From assembly GCF_003020125.1 (NCBI RefSeq), contig NZ_PYFW01000007.1, positions 248,001 through 312,000 of the forward strand: a DNA stretch of 64,000 nucleotides, in the 5' to 3' direction. The notes below the pieces were generated by a model. The model saw only the letters and a program-made list of their open reading frames with translations, ran no database searches and was not told the origin of the DNA. The position numbers and the translations under genes are program-made. The DNA comes from Bradyrhizobium sp. MOS003 (lineage in GTDB: Bacteria; Pseudomonadota; Alphaproteobacteria; Rhizobiales; Xanthobacteraceae). This document shows, in pieces, positions 35,779 through 44,574 of this stretch (its first letter is position 1; each line of letters begins with the position of its first letter).

Positions 35779-36486
35779 TCATCCCTTCGGCCCGCGCAGC
35801 TGCGCCGTCAGCCTGTCCATCGCCTCCGCCACATCGTGCCAGTGCGACAGCCAGCTCCGCGGATAGCGGAAGGTGAGGTCGGCGCCGCCGACCCGGCGCT
35901 CGGACAGGCACATGCCCGGGGTGGCCGCATCGCGGGTGCAGCGCGCGGTCAGCGCCGGGCTGGCCGCCGAATAGAAGTCTTCGCTGCCGTAGGGCGTGTC
36001 GGCGCGGAACATCCGCATCGTCAGGCCATCTGCGGGCGCCGCCGCGGCTTGGTCGAGATAGCGCGGATAGATCGTGGCTGCCCGCTGCTCGGGCGAGAGC
36101 GCATCGTGATGGGCTGCGATCGACAGGAAGATGCGGTCGATCGATTGCACCGCCGCTTCCACCGTGTCGGCGGTGACGTGCTTCGGCGCGCTGGGCGGCG
36201 CGAGCGACGGATAGACGAAGTCGAGATCGATGCGCTCCTGCGGCCCGGAGTGCCGCTGGATCTTCATGCGGATCGCCGTCACCGGCAGGTTGAACAGCGT
36301 GCCGCCGACGCTCACCGGCAGCTTGTCCGGGGCGTCCGCGCCGCGGGTGCCCCAGGTCGGCCACAACAGATAGGCGACGAGCGCGACCGCGCAGCCCGCA
36401 GCAATGCCGCCGAGCACGATCGGGACGGCATGCGCCCAGGTGCGCGTGCGGGGGGATCTTTGGGGAGCTGCCGAAAACACCGTCAT
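35779..36486 (-). CDS. Hypothetical membrane-anchored protein, 235 aa
   Basis: N-terminal basic stretch, one TM segment at about residues 20-42 (VLGGIAAGCAVALVAYLLWP), then a periplasmic domain of about 190 residues. Two cysteines near the C-terminus (ARCTRDA and GMCLSE) could pair. Parts such as FRADTPYGSEDFYSA and LTFRYPRSWLSHW look like a single globular domain. No family recognised. Confidence 0.78.
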   Translation of the reverse strand: MTVFSAAPQRSPRTRTWAHAVPIVLGGIAAGCAVALVAYLLWPTWGTRGADAPDKLPVSVGGTLFNLPVTAIRMKIQRHSGPQERIDLDFVYPSLAPPSAPKHVTADTVEAAVQSIDRIFLSIAAHHDALSPEQRAATIYPRYLDQAAAAPADGLTMRMFRADTPYGSEDFYSAASPALTARCTRDAATPGMCLSERRVGGADLTFRYPRSWLSHWHDVAEAMDRLTAQLRGPKG

Positions 36487-36709
36487 GAGCTTGCGCGAGG
36501 TCGAGCCGGAAGTCGGCCGGTGGCCGACGAATCAGCGGCGAATATGCCACGCGGCGGTGATATCCCGCAGCGTTCCCGCCTGCGGGGGGCGGGGACGGCC
36601 CTGCGTGGACGGGACGGCGGCGTTAACCTTCCCTTAAGGATAATGTAGCGTTAACCGGCACGATTTGTCACAGGAATGCTCCGGCGTTGCGTAAGGGCGG
36701 ACCGTTCCG

Positions 36710-37039
36710 ATGACACCTGAAGCTCTCAATACCTTCTTCTCCATCTTCATCGGTTTCGCGCTCGCGGGCGCGCTCGTGAACGGATACCAGGCGCTGGCGC
36801 AGCGGCCCGCCGGCTTCGGCCTGTTGCAGGACGGCGTGGCGCCGAAGACCTTCGCTGCGGTGCCGTTCCTGGTGTTCGCCGCGCCCTTCATCATCATGCG
36901 CAACACGCTGCGCGGCATGCGGGTGGAAAGCCGCCGCGCCGAGTTCGTGATGATGGCGACCCTCATCGCCGGTTTCTGGAGCATGATGAGCGGCACCTTC
37001 TTCCTGATGACGCTGCGCGCGGCCGGCGTTCTGGGCTGA
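36710..37039 (+). CDS. Small membrane protein, 109 aa
   Basis: Three hydrophobic segments: about residues 8-25, 48-66 and 82-105, with short polar loops (NTLRGMRVESRRAEF). Function unknown. The 220 bases before it hold only a TTAACC-rich stretch (36622-36655) that may include its promoter. Confidence 0.75.
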   Translation: MTPEALNTFFSIFIGFALAGALVNGYQALAQRPAGFGLLQDGVAPKTFAAVPFLVFAAPFIIMRNTLRGMRVESRRAEFVMMATLIAGFWSMMSGTFFLMTLRAAGVLG

Positions 37040-37123
37040 CGCCCGCGCATTGAGCGCCGCCGGCGCCTTTGCGTCGCGGCTGCCGTTTCGCTATGCCTGT
37101 GGCCAACGCGACAGGAGACTTCC

Positions 37124-37654
37124 ATGGCGATCTACGAGCTCGACGGGCAGGCGCCCGACCTTCCCGCTGACGGCAATTATTTCATCGCGGACACCGCCAC
37201 GGTCATCGGCCGCGTGCGCCTGAAGCCTGGTGCCAGCGTCTGGTTCGGCGCGGTGCTGCGCGGCGACAATGAATGGATCGAGATCGGCGAGGGCGCCAAT
37301 GTGCAGGACGGCTCGACCTGCCACACCGATCTCGGCTTTCCGCTGGTCATCGGAACGAACTGCACCGTCGGCCACAACGTCATCCTGCACGGCTGCACCA
37401 TCGGGGAGGGCGCGCTGATCGGCATGGGCTCGATCGTGATGAACGGCGCCAAGATCGGCCGCAACAGCATCGTTGGAGCCGGCTCCGTCATCACTGAGGG
37501 CAAGGAGTTCCCCGAACGGTCCCTGATCATTGGCTCGCCGGCGCGCGTGATCCGCACGCTCGACGACGCCCAGGTGCAGAAGATGGGAAGTGCGGCCAGG
37601 TTCTACGTCGCCAACGGTCCGCGCTTCAAGAAGGGACTGAAGCGGATCGGCTAA
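37124..37654 (+). CDS. Gamma-carbonic anhydrase family protein
   Basis: 176 aa left-handed beta-helix protein. Hexapeptide repeats run from residue 20 to 140, and the three zinc His positions are visible in CHTDLG, GHNVILHG. It forms trimers; some members hydrate CO2, others (PaaY, YrdA, CaiE) act on thioesters or are inactive. GGAGA lies just before the ATG. Overlaps the convergent 54-aa gene by 4 bases. Confidence 0.92.
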   Translation: MAIYELDGQAPDLPADGNYFIADTATVIGRVRLKPGASVWFGAVLRGDNEWIEIGEGANVQDGSTCHTDLGFPLVIGTNCTVGHNVILHGCTIGEGALIGMGSIVMNGAKIGRNSIVGAGSVITEGKEFPERSLIIGSPARVIRTLDDAQVQKMGSAARFYVANGPRFKKGLKRIG

Positions 37655-37815
37655 GTGCCTTCGGACTCGCTTGCTTCCATGGCGCTCGCAATTTTCTCAT
37701 GGCCTGCCGACCACAACGCGTGTTCATCGCTGCCGTCTGAATAAGGATTGGCTTCAGCCGGAATGTTTTGGCGCGCGGCGTATTCGCCTTCTGCAAAAGG
37801 GTCGCGATCGGTCAT
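37651..37815 (-). CDS. Rmf/CrpP-fold small protein, 54 aa
   Basis: Frame MTDRDPFAEGEYAARQNIPA to ESEGT, with AAAGGTGA nine bases upstream of the ATG at 37815. The spacing A-EGEYAA-...-NPY-...-LWSAGHE fits the ribosome modulation factor/CrpP family (Gly, Ala-Ala, Asn-Pro-Tyr, Trp-x-x-Gly). Members shape ribosome hibernation or are of unknown function. The gene is convergent with the carbonic anhydrase gene, sharing 4 bases. Confidence 0.75.
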   Translation of the reverse strand: MTDRDPFAEGEYAARQNIPAEANPYSDGSDEHALWSAGHEKIASAMEASESEGT

Positions 37816-37959
37816 CGTGACTTCACCTTTCTGTTGTTGGAGGTCGCAGGTGATGAGCTTGCGCGCGATCGCGCGATCCTTTGATTCAAGCTGATGCGGC
37901 GATATTTGTTCCGGAACTGGACTTCGCCGCGGCGGTTGACCGGCACAGGAGAAATTTCA

Positions 37960-38277
37960 ATGGCCGCATCGCCCGCAACCGCCTCACTCAAAACCTTGAT
38001 GGTGATCTTTGCTCTCGCGGCGATGCCGGCCGTCGCGTTCGCGCAGGCGAGCGGCGGTTCTGCCGGATCGACCGGAGGTCCGGCGGGATCGGGCGGAGGC
38101 GTTGCCAACTCGCCGGCTCCGCCGCCCGGCACCAACAGCCTGGGTACGGCTCAGTCATCCGGCGCGGGCTCCGGAGGCACGACCGGCAGCGGCACGGGCC
38201 GCGGAACTGATGCCGCGGTGAATGCCGAGAACAAGCTCCTCGACAAGAAGCTGAAAAGCATCTGCCGCGGGTGCTGA
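37960..38277 (+). CDS. Small secreted Gly/Ser-rich protein
   Basis: 105 aa. ATG 37960 has AGGAGA upstream. Signal peptide to about residue 31 (LAAMPAVAFAQA), then a low-complexity Gly/Ser/Pro segment of about 55 residues, and a short charged end with NKLLDKKLKSICRGC, whose two Cys may pair. Function unknown. Confidence 0.75.
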   Translation: MAASPATASLKTLMVIFALAAMPAVAFAQASGGSAGSTGGPAGSGGGVANSPAPPPGTNSLGTAQSSGAGSGGTTGSGTGRGTDAAVNAENKLLDKKLKSICRGC

Positions 38278-38381
38278 ACGCTCGCGCGGAAGTGAGACAG
38301 CGTGGCTGTCCCGAATGCCCCAGTGACGCTAGCTTGATCCCGCGTTGAAGCGTGGAGCGTGTCCACGCGGAGGATCGAGTG

Positions 38382-38732
38382 ATGTTACGCAGGATGATGA
38401 TGGCGGCGCTGGCCGTTGCAGTGGTCGGGCTGTCGGCGCCGCAGGTGGCCCACGCCAGGGGCTTCGGGCATGGCGGCTGGGGTCATGGCGGTGGTGGCTG
38501 GGGCCACGGCGGCCACTGGCACGGCGGCGGCTTTTGGCCCGGAGTTGCGATCGGGGCGGGTATCGCCGGTGCCGGCTACTACGGTGGCTATTACGGTTAC
38601 GGGTACCCCTATTACGGCTATCGTAACGGATACGGCGACTACAACGATGGGTATGGCGGCTGCTACGTCGCGCGTCAGCGTGTCATGACGCCTGCAGGCT
38701 GGCGGATCCGCCGCGTGGACGTCTGCGAATAG
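38382..38732 (+). CDS. Secreted Gly/His/Tyr-rich protein
   Basis: 116 aa, ATG 38382 with GGAGG. Signal peptide to about residue 26 (SAPQVAHA), then GHGG-type repeats (residues 27-55), a hydrophobic GVAIGAGIAGAGYYGG, a Tyr-rich run, and a C-terminal GCYVARQRVMTPAGWRIRRV with Cys and a further Cys near the end. This architecture is common in rhizobial small envelope proteins of unknown role. Confidence 0.8.
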   Translation: MLRRMMMAALAVAVVGLSAPQVAHARGFGHGGWGHGGGGWGHGGHWHGGGFWPGVAIGAGIAGAGYYGGYYGYGYPYYGYRNGYGDYNDGYGGCYVARQRVMTPAGWRIRRVDVCE

Positions 38733-38747
38733 CATCCCATAAAAAAC

Positions 38748-38781
38748 AAGGTCGTTGACGCAGTATACCGTCAACGACCTT
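38748..38781 (-). terminator. Bidirectional hairpin with U-tract on the minus side
   Basis: AAGGTCGTTGACG and CGTCAACGACCTT, perfect 13-bp arms, 8-base loop. Read on the minus strand it is followed by TGTTTTTTAT, so it is an intrinsic terminator for the gene at 38907-39401, and may also stop the upstream plus-strand gene. Confidence 0.88.
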
Positions 38782-38906
38782 GCCAGCCCCGGACATTGAA
38801 ATCGGCTCACGCCATCCGGTAACGGTGAACATCGCGCGGAATCATACGGGCGAATGTGATCCAGTTCACAAGTGCCGAAAATAAAAGTTCCACCGGGTGG
38901 GGGCGG

Positions 38907-39401
38907 TCAGCCGCGCGCGCGCTTGCGTGCACTGGCGTGGACACGCTGTCGCGCCGGTTTCCTGCGGGTAACCGAGGGTGTTTCAACCTCGGTCGCCCGT
39001 GCGCTTGCAAACGATTGCCGCAAGCCGTCGATCGACTCGTTCAGTGATGCGACCTGTTCGGATAGGCGCTTGGTGTCAGCCTGCTGCGCCGCCATCAGCC
39101 GCTTCATCGTCGTGAGCTGGTCCTGCACGACCTGGAGTTGGTCGATCGATTCCTGCTGGGTCGCCTCCAGCCCCTTGGTCTTCTCGACCAGCTGCTCGGA
39201 GGCCTGGGCCGTGCGGGCCTGGAGTTGCCGCGATGCCACCACCCGGTCGGTTTCAGGTGCGGCGCCGGTATAGGCGCGCCAGATCGCGATCGAGGTGACG
39301 CCCGCGATCAGCAGCAGGAGGGCGGCGGCGGTCAGCGCGATGGGCTGGGCGCCGAGACGAAGGAGGGGATTGGACCGAGTGTCCGCTGCGAGATCGATCA
39401 T
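38907..39401 (-). CDS. Hypothetical single-TM coiled-coil protein
   Basis: 164 aa: short cytoplasmic start, one TM at about residues 18-40 (PIALTAAALLLLIAGVTSIA), then about 85 residues of coiled coil (QLVEKTKGLEATQQESIDQL and similar heptads) and a strongly basic C-terminus (KPARQRVHASARKRARG). The basic tail might touch wall polymers or nucleic acid depending on topology. Function unknown. Confidence 0.82.
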   Translation of the reverse strand: MIDLAADTRSNPLLRLGAQPIALTAAALLLLIAGVTSIAIWRAYTGAAPETDRVVASRQLQARTAQASEQLVEKTKGLEATQQESIDQLQVVQDQLTTMKRLMAAQQADTKRLSEQVASLNESIDGLRQSFASARATEVETPSVTRRKPARQRVHASARKRARG

Positions 39402-39498
39402 CGCTGACTAAACCCAAATTGAAACTTGGTGCGTGGCGAAGACCGGCAAGCCGAAAGCCGCCGGGGCGTCCCTAAAGTGTTACTGATCAGCAACAAAT

Positions 39499-39521
39499 GG
39501 GACCAAAAAGAGGCTGGTCCC
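39499..39521 (+). other. Hairpin in an otherwise empty spacer
   Basis: GGGACCA, 9-base loop, TGGTCCC, ending right before an ATG at 39522 that opens 41 codons (MRTNGIRREKVLGY...). I cannot support that frame as a gene. The spacer 39402-39654 holds nothing else except promoters for its minus-strand neighbour. Confidence 0.3.
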
Positions 39522-39654
39522 ATGAGAACGAACGGAATTCGACGAGAAAAGGTTCTGGGGTACCGATCTATCTCGATGCAGCGGTACGCGGCCGGCCTCG
39601 TCCAGGCAGGCAATGCCGAGCTGATTCGACGGAGCGCGAGTCGGTGATTCCGCC

Positions 39655-40506
39655 TCAGAGCTTGTAGGCGATGCCGATCGTTGCCGTGTGGGTGCGAACC
39701 TTCACGTGCGCGGTGAAGCGGTCGTCGAACCCGAGTCCGGTCCCGCCGGCGGTGAAGAACGTCTGGGTCCAGGTCCCGAAATCGGCATAGCGGTAATCGG
39801 CGCGCACCAGCCAGTGCCCGGCGATCATTTGCTCGACGCCGCCGCCGATGGTCCATCCGACTCGCGTCGTTGCAGAGGTCTCGTTGTGAGAGGCGCCGAA
39901 GCAGAAGCTGTTTCCGGGAACGACGGTACAATTGGTATTCAGCTCGAGGCGCTGCCACGCCACGCCGCCCGTGCCGTAGACCAGTGTAGCGGGCGTCATG
40001 AGATAACCGAGACGGCCGCGAAGGCTGCCGTCCCAGGTCTCCTTCATTGTCCCGGTTGGGAGGCCGATTAAGGGCGCGCCGAAGAAGAGCCCGGTCGTCC
40101 CCGGCAGAGGATTTGTCGTCTTCTTGTTGTCGGCCCACCCGAAATCGGCCTCGACGCCCGCCACCCAGGATGTCGAGATCTGCGCGTTGTAGCCGAGATA
40201 ACCACCGAACCTCGCCGCGACGCTGTCGATTGCGCCGCCGGTGCCAGCCGTCGGCACGAACGCGCCGGCGCCGAAGTTCGGGGAGACGTCACTGGTCTGC
40301 CAGTCGTTGGCCGCCCAGCGCGCGCCGAGCGACACGCCGGCGTAGAATCCCGACCATGACGCCGCAGCCGGCAGCGCCTTCACTGGCATGTCGGCCGCCA
40401 GCGCCGAACCCGCCAGAGCGGCCCATGCCAGCGTTCCGGCAACTGTCGAGATCAAGTATTTTGCTGCGTTCAGCCCCACCGCGCGCGCCCCGAATCTGCA
40501 AATCAT
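39655..40506 (-). CDS. Outer-membrane beta-barrel protein (Omp25/31, Omp_b-brl type)
   Basis: 283 aa from ATG 40506; an in-frame TTG at 40515 is the alternative. Signal peptide with SALAADMPVKALPA at the cleavage region. The mature sequence begins SWSGFYAGVSLGARW and ends with alternating residues HTATIGIAYKL, a C-terminal strand signature with a near-terminal aromatic or hydrophobic residue. GFYAGV plus a WAGVEAD-type strand is the mark of the rhizobial/Brucella Omp25/31 group. Likely an eight-stranded envelope barrel. Confidence 0.9.
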   Translation of the reverse strand: MICRFGARAVGLNAAKYLISTVAGTLAWAALAGSALAADMPVKALPAAASWSGFYAGVSLGARWAANDWQTSDVSPNFGAGAFVPTAGTGGAIDSVAARFGGYLGYNAQISTSWVAGVEADFGWADNKKTTNPLPGTTGLFFGAPLIGLPTGTMKETWDGSLRGRLGYLMTPATLVYGTGGVAWQRLELNTNCTVVPGNSFCFGASHNETSATTRVGWTIGGGVEQMIAGHWLVRADYRYADFGTWTQTFFTAGGTGLGFDDRFTAHVKVRTHTATIGIAYKL

Positions 40507-40630
40507 TTCCGGCAAGCTTGCAGTTCATCGCATCGGCCGCAACAGCATGGGAACTCGGCGCCGCAAAAGGATCCCGATGTTGCCAGCAAGACACGCCGCT
40601 CCCGCATAGAGCAGCACCGTTGTGCAATGC

Positions 40631-41362
40631 TTACGGCTCAAAGCCCGACAACATTCCGGAATAAGTCTTCGACCGCGGCGCCGCATACGGCCCGAGTCGC
40701 GACGTCGTCAGCCCCAGCCGCACCAGTGATTCCGCCAGCGTCACGGCTGCGGCGACGCCGTCGATGACGGGCAGGCCGTGCTCCCTGGCGAGTTCGGCAG
40801 CGAGATCGGCCATGCCGGCGCAGCCGAGCACGATCGCCTCCGCACGGTCGTCGCGGATCGCGGCCGAAATCTCGGTGGAAATCTTTGCGAGCGCATCGGT
40901 ATTGCGTTGCTCGAGCGCGAGCACCGGGACCTCTGCGGCGCGGACGCGGGCGCAGCGTTCGGCGAGGCCGTATTTCCGCAAATTGTGCTCGATCGGCACG
41001 ATGGAGACACCTAGCGTCGTCACCACGGCGAAGCGCGCGGCGATCAGGCTCGCCATGTGGAAGCCGGCCTCGCCGATGCCGACCACCGGTGCCTTCGCGA
41101 CGGCGCGCGCGGCATCCAGGCCGGTGTCGTCGAAGCAGGCAATGATGTGGGCATCCGCACCGTCGCGGTCGGCCTCGCGGATGCAGCCGAGCATGCCGGG
41201 GACGGCGAACGCCTCGTCATAAAATCCCTCGATCGAGACCGGGCCCATCGACGGCTGGCGCGCGTCGATCTCAGTGCCGGGCAACGCGACCGCGCGCGCC
41301 GCAGCGGCGATCTTCGCCGTCATCGACGCGGTGGTGTTGGGATTGACGACGTGCAGTCGCAT
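40631..41362 (-). CDS. Hydantoin/aspartate-glutamate racemase family protein
   Basis: 243 aa cofactor-independent racemase fold. N-terminal HVVNPNTT, first catalytic Cys in IIACFDDTGLDAAR near residue 76, second in IVLGCAGMADL near 180. Such enzymes racemise 5-substituted hydantoins, allantoin or amino acids using two Cys. Last gene of the ABC importer operon, 34 bases after the second permease, suggesting that the imported compound is racemised before further use. Confidence 0.9.
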   Translation of the reverse strand: MRLHVVNPNTTASMTAKIAAAARAVALPGTEIDARQPSMGPVSIEGFYDEAFAVPGMLGCIREADRDGADAHIIACFDDTGLDAARAVAKAPVVGIGEAGFHMASLIAARFAVVTTLGVSIVPIEHNLRKYGLAERCARVRAAEVPVLALEQRNTDALAKISTEISAAIRDDRAEAIVLGCAGMADLAAELAREHGLPVIDGVAAAVTLAESLVRLGLTTSRLGPYAAPRSKTYSGMLSGFEP

Positions 41363-41396
41363 CGCGATCAGACGAGCCCTTTGTCAGACAAGCACG

Positions 41397-42275
41397 TTAG
41401 ACGAGTCCTTGGCCGGCATCCGAACCCTTTGCGGCCTGCCGCTTGTTGAGCACGTGGATGGTGCCGAGCGCAAGCGTGATCACGGTGAACGACACCGCCG
41501 AGATCACGGTGCCGAGCGCATAGATGTCGGGGTTCGTCACGGTGGTGGTGAGGCCCTGCAGATCCAGCGGCAACGTGTTCACCGCCCCGATCGCCTGGCT
41601 CGAGCGCGCCAACTCGTCCCAGGACAGCGTGAAGCCGAACAGGCCGATGCCGATCACCGAGGGCAGGATGATCGGCAGCACGACGTGACGGAACGTCTGC
41701 CACGGCGTCGCACCGAGATCGCGCGCGGCTTCCTCCAGTCTGGGGTCGAAGCGGTTGAAGATCGCGAACATGATGAGCAGGCCGAACGGCAGTGTCCAGG
41801 TCAGATGCGCACCCAGGCCGGACGTGAGCAGGCCCATCGAGGTCTCGAAATTCTCGTTCCAATGCGCCTTGATCAGATCGTCGATGATGCGGAATTCGAG
41901 CGAGATGCCGAGCGAGGTGATGATCGAAGGCACGATCAGGCTGGCGATCGCCGAATAGAACAGGATGCTCTGCGCCTTGAACTTGCGGCGGAAAGCCATG
42001 CCGGCGGCGACCGACAGCACGACGGTGACGATCATCACGATGATGCCGAGCAATAGCGAACGGCGGAAGGCGGCGCCGAGATCGACGATCCCGGTCCCCT
42101 TAAACAGCTTTGCGATCCAGAAGGTCGACACGCCGTTCATCGGGAAGGTGAGGCCGCCCTGCGGCCCCTGGAACGACAGCACGTAGATCGCGATCATGGG
42201 ACCGTAGAGGAACAGCACATAGGCCGCGAAGAAGATCGCGAGCACGTAGAACGAGCGCGGGCGTCCTTCCTTCAT
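41397..42275 (-). CDS. ABC transporter permease, PotC type
   Basis: 292 aa, six TM segments. The cytoplasmic EAA loop reads EEAARDLGATPWQTFRHVVL near residue 190 and couples to the ATPase. Pairs with the permease gene just upstream (3 bases between). Part of a polyamine/opine-type importer. Confidence 0.93.
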   Translation of the reverse strand: MKEGRPRSFYVLAIFFAAYVLFLYGPMIAIYVLSFQGPQGGLTFPMNGVSTFWIAKLFKGTGIVDLGAAFRRSLLLGIIVMIVTVVLSVAAGMAFRRKFKAQSILFYSAIASLIVPSIITSLGISLEFRIIDDLIKAHWNENFETSMGLLTSGLGAHLTWTLPFGLLIMFAIFNRFDPRLEEAARDLGATPWQTFRHVVLPIILPSVIGIGLFGFTLSWDELARSSQAIGAVNTLPLDLQGLTTTVTNPDIYALGTVISAVSFTVITLALGTIHVLNKRQAAKGSDAGQGLV

Positions 42276-42278
42276 GCT

Positions 42279-43241
42279 CTAGAGCTCCTTCTTGATGTCG
42301 ACGATGCGCGACATCATGGTGATGATCAGGAAGGTGATGACGAGCAGGATGACGGCGTTGGCGGCGGCGGCCGGGAATTGCAGCGCGTTGACCCGCGTCT
42401 CGATGATCTTGCCGGCAGCGGCGATCTGCTGGCCGCCCATCACGCCGATGGTGATGAAGTCGCCCATCACGATGGTGATGACGAAGATCGAGCCGATCAC
42501 GATGCCGGGCTTGGCCAGGGGAATGATGACGTTGACCAGCGTCTGGAAACCCGTCGCGCCGGCATCATAGGCGGCCTCAATCAGCGACTTGTCTATGCGG
42601 ATCATCGAGTTGAAGATCGGCACCACCATGAAGAAAGTGAAGAGGTGCACCAGCGCCAGCACCACGGAGAATTCGGAGAACAAGAGCCATTCCAGCGGGT
42701 GGTTGATCAGGCCGGTCTTGACCAGGCCGGAATTGACGAGGCCGTTGCGGCCGAGCAGCGGGATCCAGGCGATCATGCGGATCACGTTGGAGGTCCAGAA
42801 CGGGATCGTGCAGAGCAGCGACAATCCCATCTGCCAGGTCTTCGACTTGACGTGGAAGGCGAGGAAATAGGCGACCCAGAAGCCAATGAACAGCGTGATC
42901 GCCCAGACCATGAAGCAGAGCTTCAGCGTCATCACATAGGTTCGCCCGATCGTGCAGAGCTCGGGGAGCTGGGCGATGCAGCCTTCGAACGTGTCGGTGT
43001 AGCCGCGGCCGGAGAAGGCCGGCAGCAACTGGTATTCGTTGTAGTCCCAGAACGAGACGATGACGACGAAGACGAGAGGGATCAGGAAGAAGGCGAGAAA
43101 CACCAGCATCATCGGCCCGGCCTGGAGCCAGGAGATGAAGGAGGGCGACAGGCGCGTCGGCTTTGCGGCGCGCGCTGTGCCCGACCCGGGGATCAATCCC
43201 GGGGATGCCTGTTGCAGGATGTCTTCCGAGGTGTCCATCAC
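42279..43241 (-). CDS. ABC transporter permease, PotB type
   Basis: 320 aa, six TM after a 35-residue cytoplasmic start. EAA loop EAAYDAGATGFQTLVNVIIP near residue 235. A long periplasmic loop follows the first TM. The start lies one base after the stop of the binding-protein gene. Confidence 0.93.
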   Translation of the reverse strand: MMDTSEDILQQASPGLIPGSGTARAAKPTRLSPSFISWLQAGPMMLVFLAFFLIPLVFVVIVSFWDYNEYQLLPAFSGRGYTDTFEGCIAQLPELCTIGRTYVMTLKLCFMVWAITLFIGFWVAYFLAFHVKSKTWQMGLSLLCTIPFWTSNVIRMIAWIPLLGRNGLVNSGLVKTGLINHPLEWLLFSEFSVVLALVHLFTFFMVVPIFNSMIRIDKSLIEAAYDAGATGFQTLVNVIIPLAKPGIVIGSIFVITIVMGDFITIGVMGGQQIAAAGKIIETRVNALQFPAAAANAVILLVITFLIITMMSRIVDIKKEL

Positions 43242-43242
43242 A

Positions 43243-44532
43243 TTACGCTGCGATGAACTCGTTCCACTTGCGGACCATGTAGTCGTTCTCGTCCATCACC
43301 GCATTCCAGCAGGCGACGCCGCCCATGCGGTCCTCGTAGGAACCGCCGTCACGCACGGCGCCGGCCTTCTCCAGCAGCGAGCCGTCGGGCGCCTTGATGT
43401 CCTTCTCGGCCGGCTTGCCTTCCATCCAATAGGCCCACTCGTAGGGCTCCATATGCGCCTTCGCGGTAGAGAGCACCGCGGAGTAGTAGCCCTGGCGGTT
43501 GAGGTAGGCGCCGGCATAGCCGGACAGGAACCAGTTGACGAACTCGTAGGCCCATTCGAGCTTCGCGCCCGAGACGCCCTTGGAGACGCAGAAGCCCGAG
43601 GCCCAGGAGCGATAGCCTTCCTTGAGCGGCTGGAAGGTGCAGGGAATACCCATCGAACGCACCTTGGTCACCGCCGGCGACCACATCGACTGGATGACTG
43701 TTTCACCTGATGCCATCAGGTTGACGCTCTCGTTGAAGTCCTTCCAGAACGCGCGGAATTGGCCGGCCTTCTTGGCTTCGGTCATCACCTTCATGGTGAG
43801 ATCGATCTCTTCCTTGGTCATGTTGCCCTTGTCGGCATATTTGTACTTGCCGGTGGCCTCCACGACCATCGCGGCATCCATGATGCCGATCGAGGGGATG
43901 TTGAGAATCGAAGCCTTGCCCTTGAACTCGGGATTGAGCAGTTCGGACCACGAGCCGATCGGCCGCTTGATCAGGTCGGGACGGATGCCGAGCGTGTCGG
44001 CGTTGTACACGGTCGGGATCAGCGTGACGAATTCGGTCGCCGACGTCGCGAACTTCTTGGAGTCCTTGCCCTCGAGATAGAGCACCTTCCAGGGTGCGGT
44101 GCCCTGGCCGCCGATCTTCTTGCCGCCGGGGGTCTCGCCCTTGGTGAAGACGGGCGTGATGTTGTCGAATTCCTTGATCTTCCTGGCGTCGAGCGCAAGG
44201 ATGTTGCCCGACGGCACGATCTTCTTGAGCGAGAAATATTCGGTGTCCAGCACGTCGAAGGAGTTCGGCTGGGTCATCACGCGCTTGGTGACGTCGTCGG
44301 TGGTCGCGGTAATGTATTCGATTTTGATGCCAGTGTCCTTCAGGCACTGCTTGGAGATGTCGTCGCCCTCGTTCACGGCGGTGCCGAGATAGCGCAGCAC
44401 CTTCGCGTCGGCCGACTTCACATAGGGAAAACCGGTGATGGCGCCGGAGCCGGCGGCAAGGCCGGCGAGGCCCGCGGTGCCCTTGAGCAGCGTACGGCGG
44501 CTGACGCCCTTCGTCCTTTTGGTCTCGCTCAC
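43243..44532 (-). CDS. ABC transporter substrate-binding protein, polyamine type, Tat-exported
   Basis: 429 aa. GTG 44532 has AGGAG upstream; a frame open to 44556 lacks an SD. Twin-arginine signal SRRTLLKGTAGLAGLA at about residues 9-24, then the mature SBP_bac_8/PotD-like chain. Ligand class is predicted as spermidine/putrescine-like by family, but the racemase at the operon end makes amino-acid or hydantoin-related ligands possible. Confidence 0.92.
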   Translation of the reverse strand: MSETKRTKGVSRRTLLKGTAGLAGLAAGSGAITGFPYVKSADAKVLRYLGTAVNEGDDISKQCLKDTGIKIEYITATTDDVTKRVMTQPNSFDVLDTEYFSLKKIVPSGNILALDARKIKEFDNITPVFTKGETPGGKKIGGQGTAPWKVLYLEGKDSKKFATSATEFVTLIPTVYNADTLGIRPDLIKRPIGSWSELLNPEFKGKASILNIPSIGIMDAAMVVEATGKYKYADKGNMTKEEIDLTMKVMTEAKKAGQFRAFWKDFNESVNLMASGETVIQSMWSPAVTKVRSMGIPCTFQPLKEGYRSWASGFCVSKGVSGAKLEWAYEFVNWFLSGYAGAYLNRQGYYSAVLSTAKAHMEPYEWAYWMEGKPAEKDIKAPDGSLLEKAGAVRDGGSYEDRMGGVACWNAVMDENDYMVRKWNEFIAA

Positions 44533-44574
44533 GTCAGTCACTCCTCTGTTGCGCATTCCAGTGATCGATCGGCG

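Noticed and set aside
39426-39647. 73-codon plus-strand frame between two minus-strand genes
   Set aside because: No SD at the upstream start and no recognisable family. The hairpin before the inner ATG is recorded instead.
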